A stretch of DNA of 42,340 nt from contig URZO01000026.1 of the NCBI GenBank assembly GCA_900552465.1, positions 1 to 42,340 on the forward strand. The letters are read 5' to 3'. Below are positions 34,691-42,340 of the stretch, piece by piece. The position numbers and the translations under genes are program-made. The DNA comes from an uncultured Parabacteroides sp. (lineage in GTDB: Bacteria; Bacteroidota; Bacteroidia; Bacteroidales; Tannerellaceae). A model generated the notes under the pieces. It was not told the origin of the DNA. It did no database searches and saw only the letters and a list, made by a program, of their open reading frames with translations. How positions within the stretch are numbered: position 1 is the first letter of the stretch; every line of letters starts with the position of its first letter.

Positions 34691-36898
34691 ATGAAAGACC
34701 TTGTAATCGGGCTGTCCCTGTTAGGGATAGTGAGTGCGTGCAGCCCTGCACCGCAAAGTAAAGACAATATCGAAGAAGATTATTGCCAATATGTAAACCC
34801 CTTTATCGGGAATGCGGACAACGGCCATACGTTTCCGGGTGCTTGCGCCCCATTTGGCTTGATACAGGCCAGCCCGGAATCCGGCGTCGGTTCGTGGAGA
34901 TATTGTTCGGGATATAACTACGACGACAACTTTATCGAAGGTTTCGCCCAGACGCACCTCAACGGAACGGGTTGCCCAGACCTGGGAGACATCCTGCTGT
35001 TTCCGTTCAGCGGCGATATAAAAGACAATACATATAAAAGCGAATACGACAAATCCACCCAAAAAGCGGCACCGGGCTATTATGCCGTCACCTTGTCGGA
35101 CTACGGCGTGGATGCCGAAATGACGGCGACTGCCCACACGGCACTTCACCGTTATACATATAAAGAAGAAGGCCCCGCCCGCCTGTTGGTCGACCTGCAG
35201 CGCGGCATGGTCGGCAGCACGGAAAGCCTGAAGACGCATGTCCTGGAAGCCGACATCGACATGCCGGACAACCGGACGATCACCGGACACAACCAGACGC
35301 GCGAATGGGTGACGCGCCATTATTTCTATGCAATCAAGTTCGACCATCCATACACAGTCAAAGAAGAACTTCCCGCCGAGAAAGGTGAAAAGGCCAAACG
35401 TCTGATTCTCGAATTCGACACCAAACCGGGCGAAGCCATACAGGTGAAAATCGCCATCTCGAGCGTCGGTGTCGACGGCGCACTTGCCTCCATACAGAAA
35501 GAAAACCCGGCATGGGATTTCGAAGCTGTCCGCCAGGCGACACACGACCAGTGGCAGGCACTCCTCGCCCGTGCGCAGGTTACAGGCACGACAGACGAGA
35601 AGACCAGCTTCTACACCTCCATGTATCACCTGATGATGCAACCGAACAACATTGCCGACACCGACGGCCGCTACCGTGGGTTGGACGACAAAATCTACAC
35701 CTCTCCGACGGGCGAATACTATTCCACCTTCTCGCTCTGGGACACCTATCGCGCCGCCCATCCGCTGTACACGATCCTGAATACGGATAAAGTGGACGCG
35801 ATGATACAAACCATGCTGGATCACGAAAAGATACAAGGTTTCCTGCCGATCTGGGCTTTGTGGGGAAAAGAGAATTTCTGCATGATTGCCAACCACGCCA
35901 TTCCTGTGGTTGTGGACGCTTACCTGAAGGGCTTCAAAGGATTCGATGCCGAAGAGGCTTACCAGGCGGTCAAAGCCAGTGCCACCATAAGCCATTACAA
36001 TTCCGATTGGGAAACATTCGAGAAATATGGTTACTTCCCGTTCGACATCATCAAAGCGGAATCCGTATCCAAGACGCTTGAATGCGCTTACGACGACTAC
36101 TGCGTGGCCCAGATGGCAAAAGCATTAGGCAAGACAGAAGATTACGAACACTTCTCCAAACGTGCCGGATTCTATAAGAACCTGTTCGACCCGGAACTCA
36201 AACTGATGCGGGGAAAAGATTCCAAAGGCAACTGGCGCACACCGTTCAATTCATTCCTGCTGTCACACGCCGGCTCATCGGGTGGCGACTTCACGGAAGG
36301 CAACTCCTGGCAATACACCTGGCACGTACAGCATGACATACAGGGTTTGATCGACCTCATGGGCGGCAACGAAGCCTTTGTCACAAAGTTAGATTCCCTG
36401 TTTTTCCTGGAAAGTACGGCCGAAAACACCGGCTTCGTATCGGACGTGACCGGCCTGATCGGGCAATATGCGCACGGCAACGAACCGAGCCATCACGTCG
36501 CTTACCTATATAATTACGCCGGTCATCCGGAAAAAACACAGCAGGTGATCCGTGAAATATTCGACCGCTTCTATCTGGCCAAACCGGACGGACTGTGCGG
36601 CAATGACGACTGCGGCCAGATGTCTGCATGGTATATTTTCTCGGCCATGGGCTTCTATCCTGTCAACCCGATTAGTGGCGAATATGTGCTGGGTGCACCG
36701 CAGATAGAAAAGGTCTCGCTGTCGCTCCCCGGAAACAAGACTTTCACGGTTGAAGCCAAGGGCCTGTCGAAAGCCAATAAATACGTAAAATCCGTCGAGC
36801 TGAACGGTAAACCGGTGACCGGTCTCACCATCAGCCACAAAGACATTATGGACGGCGGCAATCTGGTATTCACCATGACAGACCAGCCGGCAAAATAA
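34691..36898 (+). CDS. GH92 alpha-1,2-type mannosidase lipoprotein
   Basis: 735 residues, exported as a lipoprotein (lipobox IVSAC, C17). The N-terminal beta-sandwich carries the GH92 hallmark YVNPFIGNADNGHTFPGACAPFG (33-55, cited by its ends). The catalytic barrel has the calcium and acid motifs: FTEGNSWQYTW with E536, the probable general acid, and CGNDDCGQMSAWY with D639 and D640, the probable base region, by comparison with characterised GH92 enzymes. GH92 enzymes remove alpha-mannose from N-glycans or yeast mannan in a calcium-dependent inverting reaction. It is on the opposite strand to the susCD operon but adjacent to its sigma gene, so it probably works on the same glycan. Confidence 0.95.
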   Translation: MKDLVIGLSLLGIVSACSPAPQSKDNIEEDYCQYVNPFIGNADNGHTFPGACAPFGLIQASPESGVGSWRYCSGYNYDDNFIEGFAQTHLNGTGCPDLGDILLFPFSGDIKDNTYKSEYDKSTQKAAPGYYAVTLSDYGVDAEMTATAHTALHRYTYKEEGPARLLVDLQRGMVGSTESLKTHVLEADIDMPDNRTITGHNQTREWVTRHYFYAIKFDHPYTVKEELPAEKGEKAKRLILEFDTKPGEAIQVKIAISSVGVDGALASIQKENPAWDFEAVRQATHDQWQALLARAQVTGTTDEKTSFYTSMYHLMMQPNNIADTDGRYRGLDDKIYTSPTGEYYSTFSLWDTYRAAHPLYTILNTDKVDAMIQTMLDHEKIQGFLPIWALWGKENFCMIANHAIPVVVDAYLKGFKGFDAEEAYQAVKASATISHYNSDWETFEKYGYFPFDIIKAESVSKTLECAYDDYCVAQMAKALGKTEDYEHFSKRAGFYKNLFDPELKLMRGKDSKGNWRTPFNSFLLSHAGSSGGDFTEGNSWQYTWHVQHDIQGLIDLMGGNEAFVTKLDSLFFLESTAENTGFVSDVTGLIGQYAHGNEPSHHVAYLYNYAGHPEKTQQVIREIFDRFYLAKPDGLCGNDDCGQMSAWYIFSAMGFYPVNPISGEYVLGAPQIEKVSLSLPGNKTFTVEAKGLSKANKYVKSVELNGKPVTGLTISHKDIMDGGNLVFTMTDQPAK

Positions 36899-36934
36899 TC
36901 AACAGCCAAGTCCGTTTCACCGGACTCAGATGAC

Positions 36935-36998
36935 GCAAATGAGCGCGGAATAACGCAGATAATATAAATATAGTCTGCATTATTCCGCGCTCGTTTGC
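36935..36998. terminator. 25-bp stem hairpin after the GH92 gene
   Basis: The arms at 36935-36959 and 36974-36998 pair at 23 of 25 positions around a 14-base AT-only loop apart from one G. It is placed 37 bp after the GH92 stop. It probably ends the GH92 transcript and also stops antisense transcription from the OFF-oriented promoter at 37361-37390. A dispersed repeat family is possible because of the length of the stem. Confidence 0.6.
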
Positions 36999-37329
36999 AT
37001 TCTGTAAATACGAAAGCCAGAGAAATTAATTGAAAATTAAAAATTGAAGTTAAAAGCCACAATACCGGTTTCTATGCAAATCACGGTTCATAATTCATAA
37101 ATCACAATCTATTCATCCTTCTTTTTGCCCTTATTTCCTCACAATTAGTCAAAAACCACACTTTTTTACTTGTAGTATCACTTGAAGAAAACAAGATAAA
37201 TGATTTGAAATAAGGAAGATACGACAAATTCTCAAAAATCAGAAAACGCCTGTTTTTTAAGGGTAAAAACAGACAAAAATACGCCTATAACTTATTGGAT
37301 ATAAAACAGATAGATGGTAAAAAACGAAA

Positions 37330-37360
37330 TGACTAAAAAAACGTACGTTTATTTTCGTCA
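37330..37360. repeat. 31-bp recombination-site-like inverted repeat, left copy
   Basis: Starts TGACTA, ends CGTCA, with an ACGTACGT core at its centre, so it is itself a near-palindrome with two arms, as tyrosine or serine recombinase sites often are. Against the reverse complement of 37492-37522 it matches at 28 of 31 positions. Confidence 0.85.
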
Positions 37361-37491
37361 CAAAAATAAGCATACTTTTTAAACCTGCAATCCTTTTACC
37401 AAAGAAATTTTCTTTTTCTATATTCTTTCTTATCAATCAGATAGCTTACCAAGTACAAAAAACCCGTTTAGCCGGACGAACCCTCCAAAAA
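37361..37491. promoter_or_regulatory. Invertible promoter segment (131 bp), here in the OFF orientation
   Basis: Bounded by the two 31-bp inverted repeats. It contains a promoter on the minus strand, TTG (37388-37390), 19 bp, TATTTTTG (37361-37368), flush against the left repeat and pointing away from the gene at 37618. Inversion between the repeats would put the same box next to the right repeat, pointing at the gene, with a leader of about 120 nt. On the plus strand no TAnnTTTG box follows before the ATG. The segment is homologous to 11898-11997. Promoter inversion controls surface glycoproteins and capsules in Bacteroidales. Confidence 0.8.
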
Positions 37492-37522
37492 TGACTAAAA
37501 TAAACGTACGTATTTGTAGTCA
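37492..37522. repeat. 31-bp recombination-site-like inverted repeat, right copy
   Basis: Begins TGACTA and ends TAGTCA around an ACGTACGT core. It is inverted relative to 37330-37360 with 3 mismatches. It lies 95 bp before the start codon of the S-layer-like gene. Confidence 0.85.
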
Positions 37523-37617
37523 AATTACAGAATTTCAACATTCAGATACGTGCGTACATAAGAGACAGCATTTATAGATGCTCAAATATATTTTTTATTA
37601 ATTAAATTAATTGGATT

Positions 37618-40600
37618 ATGAACAAATTGTTTTCTACTCTGATGGCTACCGCCCTGGTAGCCGGTTCAGTGGCTACAAACGCTGCGGTTCCTGAAAGACC
37701 TTATGAGTTTCGTAGAGCTGATGTAAGAGCTGCTATTCCAACTAAGACCGTGAATCAGATTCAATCTGACAAATGGTATCAGTTGAGAACGACAACTCAC
37801 TACAACCCACTTAACATGCAGGCAGACATACCAAATTCCAGCATGCAAGAAGTATTGGTTCAATACCGGGATATGGTGACAGGTCAGCTTTACCTGCGTT
37901 TGGTTCCGGCAGCAAATGCACCTCTAAATCCTTCTTTGTGGAAGTTGGTCTATGATGAAGACGAGACTGTCGGTGGTGGCAAATGGAAATTCATCAACAA
38001 AGAGACAGGTGTTGAATTGACATTCGATCCTGCTTTTGCCGCTTCAACTAACTACCAAAACCAAGCATTGGGAGATCCGAGCTGGATGGTTAAAAGCTGT
38101 GTTGAAAACTGGGAATGGTATAACACCGACTCTCAGAATAGCAGTGACTTCGGAGAAGTAGCTCCTTATGCCTATTTCTCAAAAGACTCTGTAATCACAA
38201 TGAGCCGTAGCTATGACGGTTACGTATACTCACGCAAAGGCTCGAAAAACGAGATGATCAACAACTCGGAAGCTATTCAGGCCTTAAAGATCCAGCCGGT
38301 CGAAGCGGCTCCTATCACGTTGGACTCTTATGCCTTCAATTCTATGATAGACTATCACAAGCCATCTGTAGATCAGAAATGGGCTAAATTCCTGTTCTTC
38401 GAAGGCAAACAAGGTCTCGACAATGCTGTTGGAATCACTCCGAACACGGGTGGTGTTATGGATGCAGACATGGCTTACAGGGCAGAAGAGGACTATCTTG
38501 CCCTCTCCGACTTCTACCAGACATCGGTTAGCCAGCTGGGTGGAGCAACAAATTCAGATGCATATAATAATGCTTTGATGGCTCTAATTGCTGCTGTAAA
38601 CAACCTCAGTAATGCATCAGCAGATCTTTTTGGAGGAGCTAACGGACAAGGAGCAGAAGCTGCATTAACACAAGCAAAAGCGACTAAAAGCTCTTTAGAG
38701 GATATGGTCAGCAAGAACAAGGACAAGGTATCCAAACTGCAAGACAAATTTGATGAAGCCTATAATGTAGCATTGAATATTATCTCTGTTACTGGAAGAT
38801 TCAATAACGGGGCTCTTCGGAATAATGCTACTTATCAGAAATATCTAAGAGAGTTTAATGCTGCAACAGATCCTATTGAAAAAGTCGAAGCTGCTTTAGC
38901 TGCCGGAAATGCCGCTTCAAAGGGTTTACACGGGAGTGATAAGAATGCTGTAGACGCAGCAATAAGCGGCTTTACAGATCTTAGAGAAGACTATACTAAC
39001 TACAAAGCGGCCTATACAGAATTAAATGAGACAGAAAAAGCTCTCAGTGAGACAAAAGACAATTTGATCGCAGTTCAGGCTGCTTATGATAGTGCATTGG
39101 CAAAATACACCAATTGTCAAACGGCATATACAGAAGCATATGACCTGTTTATGACCTATAATACGGCAGATACACGGAGTCAATACCTGATCAACGGCAG
39201 CACTCATTTTATGAAGCTGCAATACATGAACGATCAGGAAGGTACTTACCTGATGGTCGATACCGCTTTCTGGCAGGGTAATTCGGTTTCTCCGATGAAT
39301 GCGAACCTGAAGTTAGCCCATAAAGAATATAAGGCAAGCTCACCAGCTCCGCTTCGTGCCCGTTTCTTCTATAACTTCACCTACTATCCTACTTTGGACA
39401 GCTTGGTGATCGAACCGCTGAATGCTTCAGAAAAGAGCGTTGCAGACTATACGGCTAAGAAATCTTGGGCAGAATCTTGGATAGCGACTCATTTTGCATT
39501 CGCTTCGGACGTTCAGGCTAACGCTTCACAGGCAAGTAACTCCTGGACAAACGGCGGAACTCAGATCGTATTGAAACTCGAAGACCTCAGCAATTCCGGC
39601 AACTGCCTGACAGCTGCTATCGCTGACGCTGCTGATGCAAGACCTCTGAAATGTCGTATGGCATTCAACAATAAATTCACGCACCTGAAACGTACTACCC
39701 TGAATCCGGGTCTGTATACGATCAAGGCAGTAGACGGAGTGAATGCAGGAAGATACCTGGTTGACAACTTCTACGGTATGTTGATGTATGATGTTGAAGA
39801 AATGGATGGTGTTCAAGACTACAAGCAGATGCCGGCAACCATGTGGGTTGTTGAAAAGTATGGCAGCGATTGCGGTGACCTGGTAACAATCCATAACCGT
39901 GAATTCGGAACCCCATGCAACGCCCTCTTCACAGGTCAGCTGTATGAAGAAGACGGACGCTACTTTATCATCGACAACACGTATGGCGACTACTTCGGAA
40001 ACTATATGACAACTGAAAGAATGATACCGAGTGGCCGATTGCTTCTTTTTGACAACTACGAAATCAAACCGGTTGAAGACAAGACCGCTCTGACAAGCAG
40101 ATACCACGGTTATGGCTATATCGAGCCGGAAGTTCTGCCTTACACGAACTATGCATTGCGTTACAACCATAACAATGGCGACAAGTTCCTGAATGTACAG
40201 TCTAACGACTTCTTGAAAGTAACGACAGGTGACAATTCTTACTACGAATTAGACACTGTTTATGGTTACAATGGTTACAAAATGGGATTGAACGAATTCG
40301 GTTACGGTGCCGGTGTAATCGATGCAAACAGCGGAGTAGTATTGCCGCAGTTGGTACGTCAGCGCTATGTACTGAAAGTAAAAGATGTCAACCTGATTGA
40401 CAACGACACTACTTATGTCGCCATGAACACAGCTGAAGGCGGCAACGGTTACTATATCGCGAAAGGCATCAAGGATATCCGTCAAAACGGTCTCGCTATT
40501 CTGGCTTCTTTCTATCTGAAGAACGACCAGGTTGACGGCGATGCTACTTGCTATGCATTGATCGATACCCGTATCAACAACTGTTGCGAAGACTATTGGT

Positions 40601-41883
40601 ATGGTTACCGCCGTGCCAGCGTAGTAGATGCAAACGGTTATGTCGAATACAACACATTGGAAAACAATCCTAACGATCCGGTTTCTGCATTCGCACTGAA
40701 AGAAAACAATCGTCCGTTGTATCGCTCGATCCCTCAAGCAAACGTTAACTTCTTCCGCACGGTAGGAAACGTTGACCAGAAATTGTTTGAAGACAAGACC
40801 AACGAAACAGGAGCTCCTGCTTCCAACGTAATCGACGGCTTCAGCTACTTAGGCCTGGCTCAGGAAAAGATGAACGCAAGCGACGACTCTAAGGTATTCA
40901 TCGTAGAACCGCTCCGCGCAATGGCAGCCCGCATGCCGCAATATATGTTGGCAATCGAGAAAGACACCGTTAGCGACGGCCTGTGGTGCAACACCAATAC
41001 ACATGGTTACTTCGAATCTCTGGAAGATGCAGCTGCTCAGAAAGAAGATTCAACCCACGTAGTATTCTACAACGGTTACACAGCCGGTCGCTTCCTGGTT
41101 AATCTGGCCGACAGCGTAACGAAAGGCTCTCACGCTTACAACCACCCGGATATGTACACATACAAAGGTTATGCCGTACGTCTCGGATTCATTGAAGGTG
41201 TGCACATGGTGATCACTCCTGAAAATGCAGCTAAGATCAACGCATTCTTAGGTGAAGGTACAGTTGAAGCCGGAGAATTCTTCTATGTTCCGATCAATGG
41301 TAAGACATTGGCAGACCTGAAGAACGAACAAGGCAAACTGATCCCGGGTAAACTGTTTGATCCTGCAAATACGAAGTGCAATGTTTACAACGCAGGTAAG
41401 CACAACAACTGGTCATTCTCCTTCCGTCTGATCGAAGATGCAAATGAAGGTGACACAGACAACTTCCTGATCGAATCCAACCTGGATGGACATTCAGCTA
41501 TCGGTTCCTGGAAGGGTGCTTGGGTTAAGATCTACAACAACTGTCCGGTTGTCAACTACATCACGGGTGAACACAACTCAGTTGCAGGTTACGGCCTGAC
41601 ACCTGACAACGTAACAGACGGTGAAGTATTCAGCCTGACAACAACAGAAGGTGGTGCAACATCCAACGAAAGCATCCAGACTGCTACAGTCAGAGTAATG
41701 GCTAAGGCCGGCGCTGTAGAAATCGCAGGTGCTGCCGGTAAGAAAGTTGTTATCACAAACATCTTAGGCCAGGTAGTTGCCAATGCAGTTATCAACTCCG
41801 ACAATGCAACAATCGCTGCTCCGGCAGGTGTAATTGTCGTATCGATCGAAGGCGAAGAAGCTGTAAAGGCTATTGTAAAGTAA
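37618..41883 (+). CDS. Very large S-layer-like surface protein with DUF6383-type C-terminus, probably phase-variable
   Basis: 1421 residues with a signal peptide (MNKLFSTLMATALVAGSVATNA). It is a paralogue of the protein at 8445-11792: shared elements include NFLIESN against SFLFESN, WSFSFRL against YTWSFRY, and a 58-residue C-terminus matching at 46 positions (GKKVVITNILGQ, ATIAAPAGV, EGEEAVKAIVK). An insertion not in the paralogue spans about residues 300-520 and is helical and Ala/Lys/Asp-rich (TKSSLEDMVSKNKDKVSKLQ), probably a coiled coil. D-(S/T)-(A/I/L/V/T) glycosylation contexts are present. The invertible promoter upstream is off in this sequence. A surface-layer role is inferred from size, signal, C-terminus and promoter switch. 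Confidence 0.75.
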   Translation: MNKLFSTLMATALVAGSVATNAAVPERPYEFRRADVRAAIPTKTVNQIQSDKWYQLRTTTHYNPLNMQADIPNSSMQEVLVQYRDMVTGQLYLRLVPAANAPLNPSLWKLVYDEDETVGGGKWKFINKETGVELTFDPAFAASTNYQNQALGDPSWMVKSCVENWEWYNTDSQNSSDFGEVAPYAYFSKDSVITMSRSYDGYVYSRKGSKNEMINNSEAIQALKIQPVEAAPITLDSYAFNSMIDYHKPSVDQKWAKFLFFEGKQGLDNAVGITPNTGGVMDADMAYRAEEDYLALSDFYQTSVSQLGGATNSDAYNNALMALIAAVNNLSNASADLFGGANGQGAEAALTQAKATKSSLEDMVSKNKDKVSKLQDKFDEAYNVALNIISVTGRFNNGALRNNATYQKYLREFNAATDPIEKVEAALAAGNAASKGLHGSDKNAVDAAISGFTDLREDYTNYKAAYTELNETEKALSETKDNLIAVQAAYDSALAKYTNCQTAYTEAYDLFMTYNTADTRSQYLINGSTHFMKLQYMNDQEGTYLMVDTAFWQGNSVSPMNANLKLAHKEYKASSPAPLRARFFYNFTYYPTLDSLVIEPLNASEKSVADYTAKKSWAESWIATHFAFASDVQANASQASNSWTNGGTQIVLKLEDLSNSGNCLTAAIADAADARPLKCRMAFNNKFTHLKRTTLNPGLYTIKAVDGVNAGRYLVDNFYGMLMYDVEEMDGVQDYKQMPATMWVVEKYGSDCGDLVTIHNREFGTPCNALFTGQLYEEDGRYFIIDNTYGDYFGNYMTTERMIPSGRLLLFDNYEIKPVEDKTALTSRYHGYGYIEPEVLPYTNYALRYNHNNGDKFLNVQSNDFLKVTTGDNSYYELDTVYGYNGYKMGLNEFGYGAGVIDANSGVVLPQLVRQRYVLKVKDVNLIDNDTTYVAMNTAEGGNGYYIAKGIKDIRQNGLAILASFYLKNDQVDGDATCYALIDTRINNCCEDYWYGYRRASVVDANGYVEYNTLENNPNDPVSAFALKENNRPLYRSIPQANVNFFRTVGNVDQKLFEDKTNETGAPASNVIDGFSYLGLAQEKMNASDDSKVFIVEPLRAMAARMPQYMLAIEKDTVSDGLWCNTNTHGYFESLEDAAAQKEDSTHVVFYNGYTAGRFLVNLADSVTKGSHAYNHPDMYTYKGYAVRLGFIEGVHMVITPENAAKINAFLGEGTVEAGEFFYVPINGKTLADLKNEQGKLIPGKLFDPANTKCNVYNAGKHNNWSFSFRLIEDANEGDTDNFLIESNLDGHSAIGSWKGAWVKIYNNCPVVNYITGEHNSVAGYGLTPDNVTDGEVFSLTTTEGGATSNESIQTATVRVMAKAGAVEIAGAAGKKVVITNILGQVVANAVINSDNATIAAPAGVIVVSIEGEEAVKAIVK

Positions 41884-41935
41884 ATTAACATTACAATTTA
41901 TAATCAAATAATTCTAAAATCGACCGCGCGAGGTT

Positions 41936-41963
41936 GTAGAGACGGGCATCCGTCCGTCTCTAC
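41936..41963 (+). terminator. Hairpin after the second surface-protein gene
   Basis: GTAGAGACGG pairs perfectly with CCGTCTCTAC across an 8-base loop, 53 bp after the stop. It lacks a U-run, so it may protect the message 3' end while the stem at 42076 ends transcription. Confidence 0.5.
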
Positions 41964-42075
41964 TAACATCAATTAACCTGTGAAGGGGAACAAGGGGTCG
42001 GATTAATAATACTAAAGTATTGAAATAAAGTTCATTCTACAAGTACCCCTGTGAAGGTGGAAAGCAGACCAAAAC

Positions 42076-42107
42076 AAGCCCCGGGAATTCAATCATCCCC
42101 GGGGCTT
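42076..42107 (+). terminator. Intrinsic terminator
   Basis: AAGCCCCGGG pairs perfectly with CCCGGGGCTT across a 12-base loop and is followed by AGTTGTTTTAT. It is the best terminator for the 37618-41883 transcript. Confidence 0.7.
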
Positions 42108-42340
42108 AGTTGTTTTATATAAGTGCAACCTGCCAAAGTCTTTCATTCTCCCAACCAATAGGAAACCCCATTGCCCGGACGTTGGCCGTTTGGGATAAGG
42201 TCTTTTAGGGCTCACCCGATAATCATTGGGGATAAATTCATTATTTTGCAAATTTGAGCTATCTTGTTCCCGCGCTTCGACGCGGGATCGCAGCGGAACA
42301 GGTTTTATATTGAACCATAAATGATGATTGATGAGTGTGT

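Larger units (their letters stand above)
36899..37617. other. Intergenic region upstream of the second S-layer-like gene
   Basis: This 719-bp gap has no credible gene. It contains a small hairpin (36908-36926), a long 25-bp hairpin (36935-36998), a hairpin CTGTTTTT/AAAAACAG (about 37250-37272), a relic-like element end (37274-37300), the invertible promoter segment (37330-37522), and the AT-rich leader of the gene starting at 37618. Confidence 0.7.
41884..42340. other. Non-coding region at the right edge
   Basis: It contains two hairpins after the surface-protein gene, a near-direct repeat (CCTGTGAAGGGGAA at 41977-41990 and CCTGTGAAGGTGGAA at 42048-42062), and a structured stretch near 42265-42300 (CCCGCG/CGCGGG inside TGTTCC/GGAACA). 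A minus-strand frame without ATG is open from the edge to 42093. I see no tRNA or other RNA gene I can name. Confidence 0.5.

Noticed and set aside
34721..35995. A 424-codon minus-strand frame opposite GH92
   Set aside because: It lies inside a full-length, motif-complete GH92 gene and its product is unrecognisable.
37266..37281. A second promoter at 37274-37281
   Set aside because: The TATTTTTG box is present on the minus strand but no TTG occurs 19-21 bp upstream, so I list it only as a relic.
41884..42340. tRNA, tmRNA or named riboswitch
   Set aside because: No cloverleaf, no GGTTCGA-type T-loop and no aptamer core I recognise; no tRNA or rRNA was found anywhere in the window.

Overview
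The window looks like a Bacteroidales chromosome, most probably Parabacteroides or a close Tannerellaceae relative. The reasons are a SusC/SusD pair with an ECF-sigma/FecR switch, promoters of the TAnnTTTG type, a protein with a type IX secretion-like C-terminus, and two very large surface proteins that share a C-terminal domain I recognise as the DUF6383 type of Parabacteroides. This is family recognition by eye; no database search was run.

Layout. (1) 1-8159, minus strand: division and cell-wall (dcw) cluster in the order rsmH, ftsL-like, ftsI, murE, mraY, murD, ftsW; ftsW runs off the left edge. No mraZ lies in front of rsmH. (2) 8445-11792, minus: a 1115-residue secreted S-layer-like protein with its own promoter region. 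(3) 12305-16551, minus: lolC/E-type permease, rbfA, O-methyltransferase, pyruvate kinase and aroQ, followed by the divergent xerD (plus). (4) 17533-20735, minus: a DUF4954-like beta-helix protein and hflX, then a divergent secreted protein (20808-22559, plus). (5) 22711-34335, minus: a glycan-utilisation locus in the order sigma factor, FecR anti-sigma, SusC, SusD, GH20 hexosaminidase, six-hairpin glycosidase. A small membrane protein and a GH92 alpha-mannosidase are on the opposite strand (34450-36898). (6) 37618-41883, plus: a second, 1421-residue S-layer-like protein.

Three things stand out. First, the second S-layer-like gene is preceded by a 131-bp segment framed by 31-bp inverted repeats that match at 28 of 31 positions. 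Inside it is a good Bacteroidetes promoter (TTG, 19 bp, TATTTTTG) that points AWAY from the gene, which is what a phase-variable promoter in the OFF position looks like. The first S-layer-like gene carries a homologous segment of about 90 bp in the opposite orientation relative to its gene, so its promoter points INTO the gene (ON). Together they suggest a surface-protein switch caught with one gene on and one off.

Second, codon use changes abruptly inside murE, near codon 85-105. Upstream (ftsI and the murE start) resembles the rest of the window. Downstream (rest of murE, mraY, murD, ftsW) is dominated by GGG, GAG, ACG, TTG and GTG. Either half the dcw cluster was replaced by homologous recombination from another Bacteroidales lineage, or the assembly is chimeric.

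Third, two unrelated four-unit tandem arrays with a 22-23 bp period, built of near-palindromes, sit in intergenic gaps: one between the sigma factor and FecR genes, one between pyk and aroQ.

Promoter, terminator and hairpin calls come from reading the sequence by eye. Codon counts were made by hand.
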